A stretch of 64,000 bases of DNA from Vibrio sinaloensis (GCF_000808535.1 NZ_JWLV01000010.1:186001-250000), one strand, 5' to 3'; counted from the first letter of the stretch, positions 28,264 to 39,049 are shown. Notes: generated by a model not told the origin, from the letters alone. Numbers and translations: made by a program.

Positions 28264-29634
28264 ATGCAGACTCATCTCAACCAAATGATCCCATTGTCTG
28301 AGTTAATGCTCTCGTTGACCACAGCGCTTGACATGACCGAAGGACAACCGCCTGAGCACTGTACTCGCTGTTGCTGGATTGGAATGCATATTGGTGAACG
28401 AATGCAGCTTACCGACCAGCAACTGTATGATTTGTTCTTTACGCTGTTACTCAAAGATGCAGGTTGTAGTAGCAATGCCGCGCGAATTTGTGAGCTCTAC
28501 ATGACCGACGACCGCGCTTTCAAACGCAACTACAAAACGGTCGGAACCAGTTTATCCAGTGCGATTAATTTTGTGGTGAAAAACACAGGTATTGGGCAAA
28601 GTTGGGTAACTCGTATTTCAACCACCATCGATATCCTGAAAAATGGCGCCGATTACGCTCAAGAGTTGATTGAAACGCGCTGTACCAGAGGGGCAGAAGT
28701 CGCTCGTGAACTCAGGTTTCGTGACGCGGTTGCTGATGGTGTACATAGCTTGGACGAGCACTGGGATGGAACAGGCAGGCCAGAACAACTCAAACATCAA
28801 GAGATACCGCTATTTTCTCGTATTGCTCTATTGGCACAAGTGGTGGATGTCTTCCAGTTTGAACATGACCTCACGACGGCTATTGCGGAAGTAAAAGCGC
28901 GAAGTGGCAGCTGGTTTGATCCAGCATTGGTCGACATCTTTTGTACGATCGCCCAGCAGACCGAATTTATTGAAGGACTCAATGCCTTTGATGTGTCCGA
29001 ACGAGTGATGACGCTAGCTCCTGCCAAAGCTCAAGTTATGGTCGACGAAGAGTACTTAAACTGCATCGTGAGTGCATTTGGTAAAATTGTCGATTCAAAG
29101 AGCCCCTATACGTCAGGGCATAGTGAACGCGTTGCCGTGTATACCGAGCTTATTGCTGAGGAGCTTGGCATCGAGAGCGACGAAAGACAATGGTTAAAGC
29201 GCGCTGCGCTACTCCATGACTTAGGTAAACTAGGGGTCAGTAACACTATTTTAGACAAGCCAGGTAAGTTGGATGACGATGAATGGGAAGCGGTGAAATC
29301 TCATGCTGCTTTAACCGAGTCGATTCTTAGTCATTTAAAACCGTTCAAAGAGATGGCTTGGATAGCCGGCGCCCACCATGAAAAACTTGATGGTACAGGG
29401 TATCCGAAGCAGTTAACCGCTGACGAGATTCCTCTAGCAACTCGAATTATTACTACAGCAGATATTTTCGATGCGATTACCGCGGAAAGACCTTATCGTG
29501 GTGCTATTCCAGTGCCTAAAACACTCGAGATAATGGAAGAAAACTTACATACAGCGATTGATGAGCGTTGTTTTAACGCGCTCAAAAAGGCGATTAAAAA
29601 GCTGCCCAGTCACTACTTTGCTGAGCAGCCGTAA
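28264..29634 (+). CDS. Tandem HD-GYP protein, probable cyclic-di-GMP phosphodiesterase
   Basis: This 456-residue protein has a complete C-terminal HD-GYP domain: SGHSERVAVYT, LLHDLGKLGVSN, GAHHEKLDGTGYPKQL and DIFDAITAERPYRG. The N-terminal half looks like a second, degenerate copy (RCCWIGMHIGERM, LLLKDAGCSSNAARIC, DEHWDGTGRPEQL) that has lost several metal ligands. HD-GYP proteins hydrolyse c-di-GMP to pGpG or GMP. No signal peptide or membrane segment is seen. It is convergent with the dGTPase-like gene with a 2-base gap. Confidence 0.85.
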   Translation: MQTHLNQMIPLSELMLSLTTALDMTEGQPPEHCTRCCWIGMHIGERMQLTDQQLYDLFFTLLLKDAGCSSNAARICELYMTDDRAFKRNYKTVGTSLSSAINFVVKNTGIGQSWVTRISTTIDILKNGADYAQELIETRCTRGAEVARELRFRDAVADGVHSLDEHWDGTGRPEQLKHQEIPLFSRIALLAQVVDVFQFEHDLTTAIAEVKARSGSWFDPALVDIFCTIAQQTEFIEGLNAFDVSERVMTLAPAKAQVMVDEEYLNCIVSAFGKIVDSKSPYTSGHSERVAVYTELIAEELGIESDERQWLKRAALLHDLGKLGVSNTILDKPGKLDDDEWEAVKSHAALTESILSHLKPFKEMAWIAGAHHEKLDGTGYPKQLTADEIPLATRIITTADIFDAITAERPYRGAIPVPKTLEIMEENLHTAIDERCFNALKKAIKKLPSHYFAEQP

Positions 29635-29636
29635 CG

Positions 29637-30953
29637 TTAGTGAGAAGAAAAGAGCTGCTGATGTAAACGCTGAGCGTGTCCGTCTGTCATCGAAGAGATG
29701 TAATCTGCGATGACGCGGTAGCCTTCGGTTTCGGTCGCCTTTTGCGACCATTGATGACGAACTTGAGTTGGTAGCAGGCGTTCTGGATCGGCGCTGAGCG
29801 CTTCAAAAATATCCATGATGATCTGCTGTCCCTTGTACTCGACAACTTGAACGTGTGGCACCTGAATCACATAGTCGCTGACAAAGTGCTTTAAAATGTC
29901 GAGCGCCGTTGCCATGGTCGGTTCAAGAAAGGCGTTGAATGACAGCAATTCACACTCAAACGGCGCATCCACTGGCTTGACCGATATGCTGGTTAGTAAA
30001 GCGTTCACCATTCCGCCTATCGCGTCTTTACGCTGAAAGTGAGTACCTGCAAACAGCATATCTGTGATGGACATGATGTGCTTTTCAAACCAAGGATCAC
30101 CGCAGTCTGCCAATTGACTGGCTGCTCCTTCAATCCATTGATGGCGATTGACCATGCCCAATACGATTGCGTCTTCGAGGTCGTGAACTCCGTAAGCAAT
30201 ATCATCGGCCAATTCCATAATGGAACAATCGAGCGATTTATAGCGCGTTTTCTTGTGCCGCGTTTCTGTTAATGTTTCGTCGCGCATGGCGCTGAACAGC
30301 GCTTTATCCTTGCCACTCAACGGGGAGAGAAGCCAATCGAAGAGATCTTGGTCACAGTCGTATAAGCCTTTTGCTGGTGTCCAGTCTCTGGCTCTTAACT
30401 GACGTTGATGAGAAACACTCTGCGGCAGAATCGCGGCTCGGGTTTGACTGATCATGGCAGGGTATTTAATCAATCCAAGTAAGGTTCGGCGAGAGAGGTT
30501 CATCCCGAAATGTTCGGTGTAGGGTTCGAGCTTGGTGACAATGCGAAATGTTTGCGCATTGCCTTCGAAGCCGCCGTGATCACGCATCATATAATTGAGT
30601 GCAACTTCTCCGCCATGACCATAAGGCGGGTGGCCGATATCGTGCGCGAGGCAAAGCGAATCAATCAAGCTATCACTGGGCAGCAAATCACGAAACTCAG
30701 GTTGTTTCTTTTTCAGTTGCGCGACAATGCCAGTGCCAAGTTGAGCGGCCTCAAGCGAGTGAGTTAAGCGCGTGCGATGGAAGTCATCAAAGCTATTACC
30801 GTGGACTTGCGTTTTTGCCTGCAAGCGACGAAATGCTGCCGAGTGCAAGATGCGGGCACGATCTCGTTGGAATGGGCTACGGTGATCATCACGACGAATT
30901 TTGTGCTCGTCGTCATGACGTTCATGCCATAAATCGCTGATTTTAAACGTCAT
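29637..30953 (-). CDS. Deoxyguanosinetriphosphate triphosphohydrolase-like protein
   Basis: This 438-residue HD-domain protein belongs to the dGTPase-like family. The metal ligands are in RTRLTHSLEAAQLG and CLAHDIGHPPYGHGGE, with a later conserved Asp in IMELADDIAYGVHDLEDA. It should hydrolyse dNTPs to deoxynucleosides and triphosphate. It is shorter than E. coli Dgt (505), so it is the type 2 subfamily. yfbR, another deoxynucleotide hydrolase, lies next to it on the same strand. Confidence 0.9.
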   Translation of the reverse strand: MTFKISDLWHERHDDEHKIRRDDHRSPFQRDRARILHSAAFRRLQAKTQVHGNSFDDFHRTRLTHSLEAAQLGTGIVAQLKKKQPEFRDLLPSDSLIDSLCLAHDIGHPPYGHGGEVALNYMMRDHGGFEGNAQTFRIVTKLEPYTEHFGMNLSRRTLLGLIKYPAMISQTRAAILPQSVSHQRQLRARDWTPAKGLYDCDQDLFDWLLSPLSGKDKALFSAMRDETLTETRHKKTRYKSLDCSIMELADDIAYGVHDLEDAIVLGMVNRHQWIEGAASQLADCGDPWFEKHIMSITDMLFAGTHFQRKDAIGGMVNALLTSISVKPVDAPFECELLSFNAFLEPTMATALDILKHFVSDYVIQVPHVQVVEYKGQQIIMDIFEALSADPERLLPTQVRHQWSQKATETEGYRVIADYISSMTDGHAQRLHQQLFSSH

Positions 30954-31055
30954 AGGCAGTCTCCCTGAGTTTTTTCTTACCGTACACGCTTAAGTTTGTG
31001 ACTTCAAGCGGCCTGAAACAGAAGGTTTGCCTGCTAAGCGGTCAAATACGTTCGA

Positions 31056-31655
31056 TCAGCTAATTTCGTCGAGTGACAGTTCAAAACTGGGCGCAAACGT
31101 ATTGAGGAAATAATCCATTTCGGGGGTATGGCGCTCTTTAAGCGTAATATCCAAGCGTTTTTTCGCTAACGCGTATTCATGGTTGCCAGCGCTTAACTCC
31201 TCTAAACATTTGAGGTAGGCGCAAATGGTATCAGCCTGCTTAACAATGGCGGCATCCTCAGGGTGTGCTTGCTGAGAGACGAGATAAGGCGCAAAGTCTT
31301 CTTGGAACTCCTCCGGCAACATGGATAGAAGTTTCTTCTCTGCTGCGGCCTCGATTTTTTTGTACTCTTTGGCAATGTCAGGATTGTAGTACTTCACCGG
31401 TGTGGGTAAATCCCCCGTCAACACTTCACTGGTATCGTGATACATACCGAGAATGGCGATTCGTTCAGGGTTAAGACTTCCGCCAAACTTTTTGTTTTTG
31501 ATGAGCGCTAAAGCGTGAGCGACAAACGCGACTTGCAGGCTGTGCTCCGAGATGTTTTCTGTTGAGACAGAGCGCATGAGTGGCCAACGTTGAATGAGTT
31601 TCATGCGGGCAAGGTGGGCGAAAAAGTGGCTTTCCTTTGGGTTGGTATTGGGCAT
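31056..31655 (-). CDS. yfbR: 5'-deoxynucleotidase YfbR
   Basis: This 199-residue HD phosphohydrolase has the same length as E. coli YfbR. The metal and substrate residues are in [20 protein letters not shown] and [21 protein letters not shown]. It removes the 5' phosphate from deoxynucleoside monophosphates, an alternative route in dUMP supply. It lies downstream of alaA, as in E. coli (yfbQ-yfbR), though a terminator separates them. Confidence 0.93.
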   Translation of the reverse strand: MPNTNPKESHFFAHLARMKLIQRWPLMRSVSTENISEHSLQVAFVAHALALIKNKKFGGSLNPERIAILGMYHDTSEVLTGDLPTPVKYYNPDIAKEYKKIEAAAEKKLLSMLPEEFQEDFAPYLVSQQAHPEDAAIVKQADTICAYLKCLEELSAGNHEYALAKKRLDITLKERHTPEMDYFLNTFAPSFELSLDEIS

Positions 31656-31680
31656 GTAAAGACTCCTTGGCGCAAAAACA

Positions 31681-31705
31681 AAAGGGTACTCATTGAGTAC
31701 CCTTT
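31681..31705 (-). terminator. Rho-independent terminator after alaA
   Basis: The stem AAAGGGTACTC / GAGTACCCTTT has a 3-base loop and is followed on the minus strand by TTGTTTTTG. It lies between alaA and yfbR. Confidence 0.8.
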
Positions 31706-31732
31706 AAGCATATGAAAAATAATACCTGATTA

Positions 31733-32947
31733 CTACTGACTGTAGGTCGACAAGAAGCGTTCGAATCGGCCAATAGCCATTTCTAAGTCTTCTACATGCG
31801 GTAGGGTGACGATGCGGAAGTGGTCAGGTTTAGGCCAGTTGAAGCCGGTACCTTGAACCAAGAGCACTTTCTCTTGAACTAGGAAGTCGAGCACCATTTT
31901 TTGGTCGTCTTTGATGTTGTACATCTTAGTGTCGATTTTCGGGAATAGGTACATCGCGCCTTTGGGCTTAACACAAGAGACCCCCGGAATTTGATTGACC
32001 AACTCCCACGCTTTGTCACGTTGCTCGAGCAATCGACCGCCAGGTAGGATCAGTTCATTGATGCTTTGATAACCACCCAACGCGGTTTGGATTGCGTGCT
32101 GCATAGGGACGTTGGCACACAAGCGCATAGAAGAGAGCATATCCAAACCATTAATATAGCCTTGCGCTTGATGCTTTGGTCCAGTCAAGAACATCCAACC
32201 GCCACGGAAACCACAAACGCGGTACGCCTTCGAAAGGCCATTAAAGGTGACGACAAGGACATCTTCCGTCAATGTCGCTACTGAGGTGTGTGTGGCGCCA
32301 TCGTATAGGACTTTATCGTAAATCTCATCGGCAAAAATGATCAGCTTGTGCTGGCGAGCAATTTCGATCACTTCTAGCAAGAAATCTCGGCTATAAACCG
32401 CACCCGTTGGGTTGTTTGGGTTGATAAGCACGATACCGCGCGTCTTTGGCGTTATCTTACTTTTGATATCGTCAAGGTCTGGGTACCAGTCTGCTTCTTC
32501 GTCACACATGTAGTGAACCGCTTTACCGCCCGACAGTGCCACAGAAGCTGTCCAAAGAGGGTAGTCTGGCGCAGGGACGAGCATTTCGTCGCCGTTATTG
32601 AGCAGAGCTTGCATGGCCATCACGATAAGCTCTGATACACCATTACCCACATAAACATCTTCAACATCAAGAGAGCGGATGCCTTTGCGCTGATAATGTT
32701 GCACCACGGCTTTTCGCGCTGAGTAGATGCCTTTCGAATCACAATAACCTTGAGACGTCGGCAGGTTACGAATCACATCAACCAGGATTTCGTCAGGGGC
32801 GTCAAAGCCAAATGGGGCGGGGTTGCCAATGTTTAGCTTCAGTATTTTATGCCCCTCTTCCTCCATGCGCTTAGCATGTTTTAGTACAGGACCCCTAATG
32901 TCATAGCAGACATTGTCGAGTTTTGACGACATCCCGATATTTTGCAT
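31733..32947 (-). CDS. alaA: Glutamate-pyruvate aminotransferase AlaA
   Basis: This 404-residue fold-type I aminotransferase forms alanine from pyruvate and glutamate. The PLP lysine is in TFNGLSKAYRVCGFRGGWM, and the PLP-binding motifs LINPNNPTGAVYS and IIFADEIYDKVLYDG are present. The length and N-terminus (SSKLDNVCYDIRGPVLKHAKRME) match E. coli AlaA (YfbQ). It is divergent from menF. Confidence 0.93.
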   Translation of the reverse strand: MQNIGMSSKLDNVCYDIRGPVLKHAKRMEEEGHKILKLNIGNPAPFGFDAPDEILVDVIRNLPTSQGYCDSKGIYSARKAVVQHYQRKGIRSLDVEDVYVGNGVSELIVMAMQALLNNGDEMLVPAPDYPLWTASVALSGGKAVHYMCDEEADWYPDLDDIKSKITPKTRGIVLINPNNPTGAVYSRDFLLEVIEIARQHKLIIFADEIYDKVLYDGATHTSVATLTEDVLVVTFNGLSKAYRVCGFRGGWMFLTGPKHQAQGYINGLDMLSSMRLCANVPMQHAIQTALGGYQSINELILPGGRLLEQRDKAWELVNQIPGVSCVKPKGAMYLFPKIDTKMYNIKDDQKMVLDFLVQEKVLLVQGTGFNWPKPDHFRIVTLPHVEDLEMAIGRFERFLSTYSQ

Positions 32948-33166
32948 TGATTAAAACCTAAAAATAATTGAATTTCTTTATTAAACTACATCAAAAACAT
33001 TTTTTTTAGAATAAAAATCTGGCTGAGTGCCTAGATTTCACCCCTTGTAGCACGTCCGTTATCACAGGATTTTGCAAAACATTAGTTGCAACCTTGATTT
33101 GAGTAGGGTCTATAAATACAGTAATCACCTAAAATAAATATTATTCCCCATGCATACGAGGCTGAT

Positions 33167-34474
33167 TTGTCCTATTTTCATCAAGCCGTCACTGAACTGA
33201 TTGAACGCGTAAAGGATGCAAAGGACGGTGTTACCCGTCTGGTTCAAGTTCTTGAGGAAAAACCTGACTTTGCATTTATTGATTGGCTAGAAGCGCAACC
33301 GCTTTTTCCCAAGTTTTACTGGCAATCTCGCGATACTCGCGAAGAAGTGGTCGCATTAGGGCAACTGCATACGTTTGTTGAGCCGGCGCCTGCTTACGCG
33401 ATTTTGGCTGATGATCAGCGCATATGGGGAGGGCGATCGTTCGATGGCCAGACGGACAAAAATCGTCGCTGCATGTCTTCATTTTTCTTCTTACCGCAAA
33501 TTGAGTTAATTCGCTTTGACGAAACTTGGTCTTTGGCGGCCAATTTGAGTGCGGATAAGCATCGCACTTTGGCGAGTTTGTATAAGTTGCAGCATGAAGT
33601 TACGCCGCTGCTTCCAGTCTCTGCTCATATTGAGCATATCCAGCATACGCCAGAGAAAGCAGAGTGGTCTCAGTTGGTGGAAAAAGTGCTGACTGGTATA
33701 GAAAATAACGATTTCAAAAAAGTGGTATTGGCGCGAAAAACCGCCGTTACATTAAGTGCACCGCTGTGCGCCTCGCAATTTCTAAAATCAAGCTACTTGC
33801 ACAATCATCACAGCTTCCACTTCATGCTCTCTTTAGACCGAAAGCACTCCTTTATTGGCTCAACACCTGAGCGTCTTTATTTGCGCCAAGGGCAAGAGCT
33901 TTACACCGAAGCACTCGCTGGCACGATAGGACGTGGCCTCAATGCCAGTCAGGATATGGAGCTCGCAAACTGGTTGGCTAATGACAGCAAAAACCTCAAT
34001 GAGAACCAGTATGTGGTGGATGACATCATAGAGCGTCTATCGCCTCATTCAGAACGCGTCGAAGTTGAGCAAGAGGCTCGTTTGGTGCGTCTGCGTAAAG
34101 TGCAGCATTTAAAGCGCAGTATTCATGCCCACCTCCACAAAGGGGTCAATGGCGTTCAGTTGCTCAGTGCGCTGCAACCGACTGCTGCCGTGGCAGGCCT
34201 ACCAAGAAAAGAGTCGATGGCGTTTATTCGTGAAAACGAGCCGTTCGCTCGAGGTTGGTACGCCGGATCTATGGGATTTATTAGCCACCAACGCGCCGAG
34301 TTTTGTGTCGCAATCCGCAGCGCTTTAGTCCTTAATGATCAAGTTCAGTTATTTGCTGGTGCAGGGATTGTTCCGGGCTCAGTTGCTGAGTATGAATGGC
34401 AAGAGCTCGATAAGAAGATGTCGACATTACTCTCACTCATATCAGATAACCCACCATTGGGAGTCGCGTCTTAA
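33167..34474 (+). CDS. menF: Isochorismate synthase MenF
   Basis: This 435-residue chorismate-binding enzyme converts chorismate to isochorismate, the first menaquinone step. Family segments include FKKVVLARKTAV, FIGSTPERLYLRQG, YTEALAGTIGRG and GWYAGSMGFI with the GAGIVPGS motif near the end. The start is TTG 33167 with a GAGG site at 33158-33161; no in-frame ATG occurs upstream. Its stop is directly followed by the menD ATG, forming a menFDHB run. Confidence 0.92.
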   Translation: MSYFHQAVTELIERVKDAKDGVTRLVQVLEEKPDFAFIDWLEAQPLFPKFYWQSRDTREEVVALGQLHTFVEPAPAYAILADDQRIWGGRSFDGQTDKNRRCMSSFFFLPQIELIRFDETWSLAANLSADKHRTLASLYKLQHEVTPLLPVSAHIEHIQHTPEKAEWSQLVEKVLTGIENNDFKKVVLARKTAVTLSAPLCASQFLKSSYLHNHHSFHFMLSLDRKHSFIGSTPERLYLRQGQELYTEALAGTIGRGLNASQDMELANWLANDSKNLNENQYVVDDIIERLSPHSERVEVEQEARLVRLRKVQHLKRSIHAHLHKGVNGVQLLSALQPTAAVAGLPRKESMAFIRENEPFARGWYAGSMGFISHQRAEFCVAIRSALVLNDQVQLFAGAGIVPGSVAEYEWQELDKKMSTLLSLISDNPPLGVAS

Positions 34475-36205
34475 ATGAGTCATGCACTACCTTGTGTTAA
34501 TCAAGCTGTGGTCAACCGAATTTGGTGTAGAACCTTGCTTGAAGAGCTAACCCGCTTTGGCGTTAGCGATATTTGTATTGCGCCTGGTTCTCGTTCAACA
34601 CCACTGACACTTGAAGCGGATCAACACACTCAATTATCCCTCCATACGCATTTTGACGAGCGGGGATTGGGTTTTTTAGCTTTAGGTCTCGCCAAAGCAA
34701 GCCAAAAGCCGGTCGCGATTGTGGTGACGTCGGGTACAGCGGTGGCGAACTTACTCCCAGCCATTGCTGAAGCAAAATTAACGGGCGAGAAACTCGTTGT
34801 ACTCACTGCCGATCGACCCATTGAGTTGGTTTCTTGCGGTGCGAACCAAGCGATTCAGCAATCGGGCATTTTTTCAAACCATGTGTCGGCATCGCTTGAG
34901 CTGCCAAGTCCTTCGCTGCAAGTGCCGCTAAAATGGCTGTTGACGAGTGTCGATCAAGTGATGGCGGAGCAGGCTAACCAAGGCAGCGCGATTCACATCA
35001 ACTGCCCATTTCCAGAGCCTCTTTACAGCGATGAGTCTGCGACGCTCTATCAAGACTACATGGATCAGCTTGGAGACTGGTGGCAAAGTGGTCGCGTGTT
35101 CAGTGCCAAGCACCTTGCCTCACCAAAGCCCCATATCGATGTCGGTTATTTCATTGAGAAAAAAGGCGTCGTCGTTCTTGGCAGTGTGACATTACAACAA
35201 GCGCAAAAAGTCGCTCAGCTCGCGGACAAGCTTGGCTGGCCACTTTTGTGCGATCCTCAATCGGGTGTGGGGTCAGACTGGTCTCACTATGACTTGTGGC
35301 TGAAAAACCGTTCTGCCTCGCATGCACTCAATGAATGTGAGTTGGTGTTGCAGTTCGGCTCGCGCATCATTTCTAAGCGACTCAATCATTGGTTGACTCA
35401 GCAGGTGGAAAGTCGTGGAGCGGATTACCATTTCGTATCTCCTAGGCTTGATCGAAATAATCAAACCCATTTGATGCAGCAGCATCATGTATGCGAAGTG
35501 GCAGAGTGGCTAGAGTCTTTCGATGAAAGGTTATTGCCTACTGCGTCGACCAAACAAGGGTGGGCGCATGATGCTAAAAGTTATGCCCAACACATCTCAT
35601 CGTTAGCGGGTGTGCATTTAAGTACCGATGTGTCGTTGTCTGAAATCGGCTTGGCACTGACGTTAAATCAATTACCTAAGCAGTCGCAGTTGTTTGTGGG
35701 TAACAGTCTTTTTGTCCGTCTGGTGGACATGTTCAGTCGCTTAGATGAGCGTGAAGTGTATACCAATCGTGGCGCTTCGGGGATTGATGGCTTAATTGCA
35801 ACGGCCAGTGGTGTCATTCGTGCCACAGGCAAGCCAACCGTGGTGTTTATCGGTGATACATCGCTGCTTTACGATGTGAATTCGCTGGCGCTGCTTACCC
35901 ATAGTACGACACCTGTCGTTGTGGTGGTGACCAATAATGACGGTGGGGCGATTTTTGATTTACTGCCGGTGCCTGAGCAGCAAAAACAAGCGCTCTATCA
36001 AATGCCGCATGGCTATGATTTCGAGTATGCCGCGAAGCAGTTCCAGTTAGAGTATGCCAAGCCAGAAACCTTGCCAGACTATCTGCAGGTAGTAGGTTCA
36101 CATTTGGAACAAGGCCAAGGCACTTTAGTGGTGGAAGTGCAAACGCCGCCGGAACAGGCCTCCTCTCAACTTAAGGAATTTATCCAGCAAGTCCATGCTT
36201 TATAG
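34475..36205 (+). CDS. menD: SEPHCHC synthase MenD
   Basis: This 576-residue thiamine diphosphate enzyme adds 2-oxoglutarate-derived succinic semialdehyde to isochorismate. The N-terminal domain has CIAPGSRSTPLTLEAD with the ThDP glutamate in THFDERGLGF. The C-terminal ThDP motif is FIGDTSLLYDVNSLALL with VTNNDGGAIFDLLP. It starts immediately after the menF stop and overlaps menH by 11 bases. Confidence 0.95.
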   Translation: MSHALPCVNQAVVNRIWCRTLLEELTRFGVSDICIAPGSRSTPLTLEADQHTQLSLHTHFDERGLGFLALGLAKASQKPVAIVVTSGTAVANLLPAIAEAKLTGEKLVVLTADRPIELVSCGANQAIQQSGIFSNHVSASLELPSPSLQVPLKWLLTSVDQVMAEQANQGSAIHINCPFPEPLYSDESATLYQDYMDQLGDWWQSGRVFSAKHLASPKPHIDVGYFIEKKGVVVLGSVTLQQAQKVAQLADKLGWPLLCDPQSGVGSDWSHYDLWLKNRSASHALNECELVLQFGSRIISKRLNHWLTQQVESRGADYHFVSPRLDRNNQTHLMQQHHVCEVAEWLESFDERLLPTASTKQGWAHDAKSYAQHISSLAGVHLSTDVSLSEIGLALTLNQLPKQSQLFVGNSLFVRLVDMFSRLDEREVYTNRGASGIDGLIATASGVIRATGKPTVVFIGDTSLLYDVNSLALLTHSTTPVVVVVTNNDGGAIFDLLPVPEQQKQALYQMPHGYDFEYAAKQFQLEYAKPETLPDYLQVVGSHLEQGQGTLVVEVQTPPEQASSQLKEFIQQVHAL

Positions 36206-36992
36206 TCACGCAAATCATTCATTTACCGAGAAACACCAACAGCCAGTGTTGGTGTTTTTGCATGGTTTACTCGGCTCGGGTGAAGATTGGCAGCAGACTT
36301 TCGTTCATTTGATGGACTATCCGGCACTCTCGATTGATCTCCCTAGTCATGGATTAAGCGCATTTTCAACTTGTCACGATTTCAAAGAGTGCTGTGATCA
36401 AATATCTGACACGCTGCTCACTCAAATTGCGCCACATCGCCCTATAGTACTGATTGGATATTCCCTTGGTGCCCGTATTGCGATGAATGGGGTGGTCCAT
36501 AATCACTTCGCGAACCTGAATATTCAGCAACTTATCGTTGAAGGGGGCAATTTCGGTTTGCAGCATGAGGCAGACAAAATTGCTCGACTTAACCATGATT
36601 CACGCTGGGCAAAACGATTCGAATCAGAGCCTATTGAGCAGGTGTTAAGCGATTGGTATCAGCAACCCGTGTTTAGTTCACTAAATCATGAGCAAAGACA
36701 AAAACTGATTGCTAAACGCAGTGCTAACCTAGGCCCGCAAGTGGCGCACATGTTGATGGCGACGTCATTAGCTAAACAAGATTATTTGCTCGACGCGCTA
36801 AAGTCGTCGAGTACAACAACACACTATATTTGTGGCGAGAAAGACAAGAAGTTTAGTCAGTTGGCCGAACAAAGCGGTCTGTCTTTCAGCCAAGTTGTTG
36901 ATGCTGGGCACAATGTTCATGTTGAACAGCCTCAAGCATTTGCAGCAATTGTGAAAACTCAAATCGATGCGCACGTAAATTCGTCGCATTGA
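36195..36992 (+). CDS. menH: SHCHC synthase MenH
   Basis: This 265-residue alpha/beta hydrolase removes pyruvate from SEPHCHC. The N-terminal [13 protein letters not shown], the nucleophile elbow [12 protein letters not shown] and the C-terminal catalytic His in [11 protein letters not shown] are present. It overlaps the end of menD, as in E. coli, and menB follows after 28 bases. Confidence 0.92.
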   Translation: MLYSHANHSFTEKHQQPVLVFLHGLLGSGEDWQQTFVHLMDYPALSIDLPSHGLSAFSTCHDFKECCDQISDTLLTQIAPHRPIVLIGYSLGARIAMNGVVHNHFANLNIQQLIVEGGNFGLQHEADKIARLNHDSRWAKRFESEPIEQVLSDWYQQPVFSSLNHEQRQKLIAKRSANLGPQVAHMLMATSLAKQDYLLDALKSSSTTTHYICGEKDKKFSQLAEQSGLSFSQVVDAGHNVHVEQPQAFAAIVKTQIDAHVNSSH

Positions 36993-37020
36993 GTCATTTA
37001 GAGAAGAAACAGGAATCACC

Positions 37021-37887
37021 ATGGCAAAAACAGTCGGTATCTCAGAAGAAGAACTATACGCACCAGTAAACTGGAATGACTGCACCGGTGAATATGAAGA
37101 TATTCAGTACCACAAGTCGGAAGATGGCATCGCGAAGATCACCATCGCTCGCCCACAAGTTCGTAATGCTTTCCGCCCTCAAACCGTCAAAGAGATGATC
37201 AATGCGTTGGCAGATGCTCGCTATGATGAAGGCGTAGGCGTCATTATTCTTACCGGTCTTGGCGAAAAAGCGTTCTGTTCAGGCGGCGATCAGAAGATTC
37301 GTGGCGATTACGGCGGCTACCAAGACGATTCGGGCACTCACCACTTAAATGTTCTTGATTTTCAACGTCAAATCCGTACTTGTCCAAAACCTGTGATCGC
37401 GTCAGTTGCTGGCTGGGCGGTCGGTGGTGGCCATGTGCTGCATATGATGTGTGACCTAACAATCGCAGCAGAGAATGCTCAATTTGGTCAAACAGGACCG
37501 AAAGTGGGTTCGTTTGATGGCGGTTGGGGGGCATCTTACATGGCGCGTATTGTTGGCCAAAAGAAAGCGCGTGAGATCTGGTTCCTATGCCGATTCTATG
37601 ATGCTCAAGAAGCCTTGGATATGGGGCTTGTGAACACCGTTGTTCCACTGGAAGATCTAGAGAAAGAGACCGTGCGCTGGTGTCGTGAAACGCTACAACA
37701 TAGCCCTATGGCTCTTCGTTGTCTGAAAGCGGCTCTGAACGCCGACTGTGACGGTCAAGCTGGGCTTCAGGAGCTAGCAGGTAACGCGACAATGATGTTC
37801 TACATGACAGAAGAGGGTCAGGAAGGTCGTAACGCGTTCAATGAGAAGCGTCGTCCGGACTTTAATAAGTTCCCACGCAACCCTTAA
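37021..37887 (+). CDS. menB: 1,4-dihydroxy-2-naphthoyl-CoA synthase MenB
   Basis: This 288-residue crotonase-family enzyme cyclises O-succinylbenzoyl-CoA. Family signatures are [48 protein letters not shown] and [21 protein letters not shown]. The C-terminus [14 protein letters not shown] is typical of MenB. It closes the menFDHB run; a 175-base gap without a supported gene precedes menC. Confidence 0.96.
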   Translation: MAKTVGISEEELYAPVNWNDCTGEYEDIQYHKSEDGIAKITIARPQVRNAFRPQTVKEMINALADARYDEGVGVIILTGLGEKAFCSGGDQKIRGDYGGYQDDSGTHHLNVLDFQRQIRTCPKPVIASVAGWAVGGGHVLHMMCDLTIAAENAQFGQTGPKVGSFDGGWGASYMARIVGQKKAREIWFLCRFYDAQEALDMGLVNTVVPLEDLEKETVRWCRETLQHSPMALRCLKAALNADCDGQAGLQELAGNATMMFYMTEEGQEGRNAFNEKRRPDFNKFPRNP

Positions 37888-38062
37888 TTTGTTGTCGATA
37901 TCGTCGCTTTAGCCTCAATAACTGTGTCGAGGATGCTCATATAGGCTTCTATATTCCGCGTCCTCTCCTTGTTCTTGAGGCTACAGCTTAGATATCAAAG
38001 TACAAATAGGTGAAATATCCAATACAAGCTACATTTATATCAACAAAGAAAGGGATATTGCT

Positions 38063-39049
38063 ATGAGATCAGCCAAACTGTATCGCTACGAATTGCCGAT
38101 GGACAGTGGGGTGATACTGCGTGAGGAACGGTTGAAACAACGCGAAGGTTTTGTGGTTGAGCTAGAGCTTGATGGTGAAACAGGTCGCGGTGAGATTGCT
38201 CCACTACCTGGTTTTAGTCTCGAATCAATGGATGATGCATACTCGCAATTGGTTGAGCAATTGGCGTTATGGCGAGAAGGTCGCACCTTTGAACTTGATA
38301 AGCTCTATCCGTCGGTCGCCTTTGGGTTGTCAATGGCTCAACTCGAGCTTGAAAATCAACTACCACAGTCGGGGTGCTATCAAGCGGCACCACTCTGTTC
38401 AGGCGATCCCGATGAGCTGCTACCGAAACTGAATGCGATGACTGGTGATAAAGTCGCTAAGATCAAAGTGGGTCTGTATGAGCCAATTCGTGATGGCATG
38501 CTTGTCAGCTTATTCTTGGAGTCGATTCCAGACCTAACGTTACGTTTGGATGCAAACCGAGCTTGGACGGCGGAAAAAGCACAGCAATTTGCAAAAAAAG
38601 TTGCCCCTTCACTTCGTGGTCGTATCGCATTTATTGAGGAGCCGTGTCAGGCGCCTGGTGACAGCTTTTCATTTGCTATCAATACCGGCATTGCCATTGC
38701 TTGGGATGAAACCTTGCAGCATGCAATTCGAAAAGATGACTTTAAGCTGGAGGACTTCAATGGCGCGAAGGCGATCGTCATCAAGCCAACTCTCATTGGA
38801 TCGGTACAGCGTTGTATCGAGCTGATTGAGCGTGCAAAAGCGCTCGGCATTAAAGCGGTGATAAGCTCAAGCATTGAATCAAGCTTAGGTTTGACTCAAT
38901 TAGCGCGTTTGGCTCAGTGGCAATTGCCAGATGAAGTTCCAGGATTGGATACGGTCGGTTTGTTTGCTCAGCAGCTTGAAGTTGCTTGGCCGGGTTGCGA
39001 CTTGCCACTGGTTCGCCTAGCGGACCAAAGTTTGATTTGGCAATCTTGA
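38063..39049 (+). CDS. menC: o-Succinylbenzoate synthase MenC
   Basis: This 328-residue enolase-superfamily enzyme dehydrates SHCHC to o-succinylbenzoate. The catalytic lysines lie in AKIKVGLYEP and AIVIKPTLIGS, and the metal ligands in LRLDANRAW, FIEEPC and AWDE. Its TGA overlaps the menE ATG by one base (TGATG), giving translational coupling. Confidence 0.93.
   Translation: MRSAKLYRYELPMDSGVILREERLKQREGFVVELELDGETGRGEIAPLPGFSLESMDDAYSQLVEQLALWREGRTFELDKLYPSVAFGLSMAQLELENQLPQSGCYQAAPLCSGDPDELLPKLNAMTGDKVAKIKVGLYEPIRDGMLVSLFLESIPDLTLRLDANRAWTAEKAQQFAKKVAPSLRGRIAFIEEPCQAPGDSFSFAINTGIAIAWDETLQHAIRKDDFKLEDFNGAKAIVIKPTLIGSVQRCIELIERAKALGIKAVISSSIESSLGLTQLARLAQWQLPDEVPGLDTVGLFAQQLEVAWPGCDLPLVRLADQSLIWQS

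Noticed and set aside
37888..38062. Small gene between menB and menC
   Set aside because: No frame with a ribosome site and sensible composition was found in the 175-base gap; it probably holds a menCE promoter.
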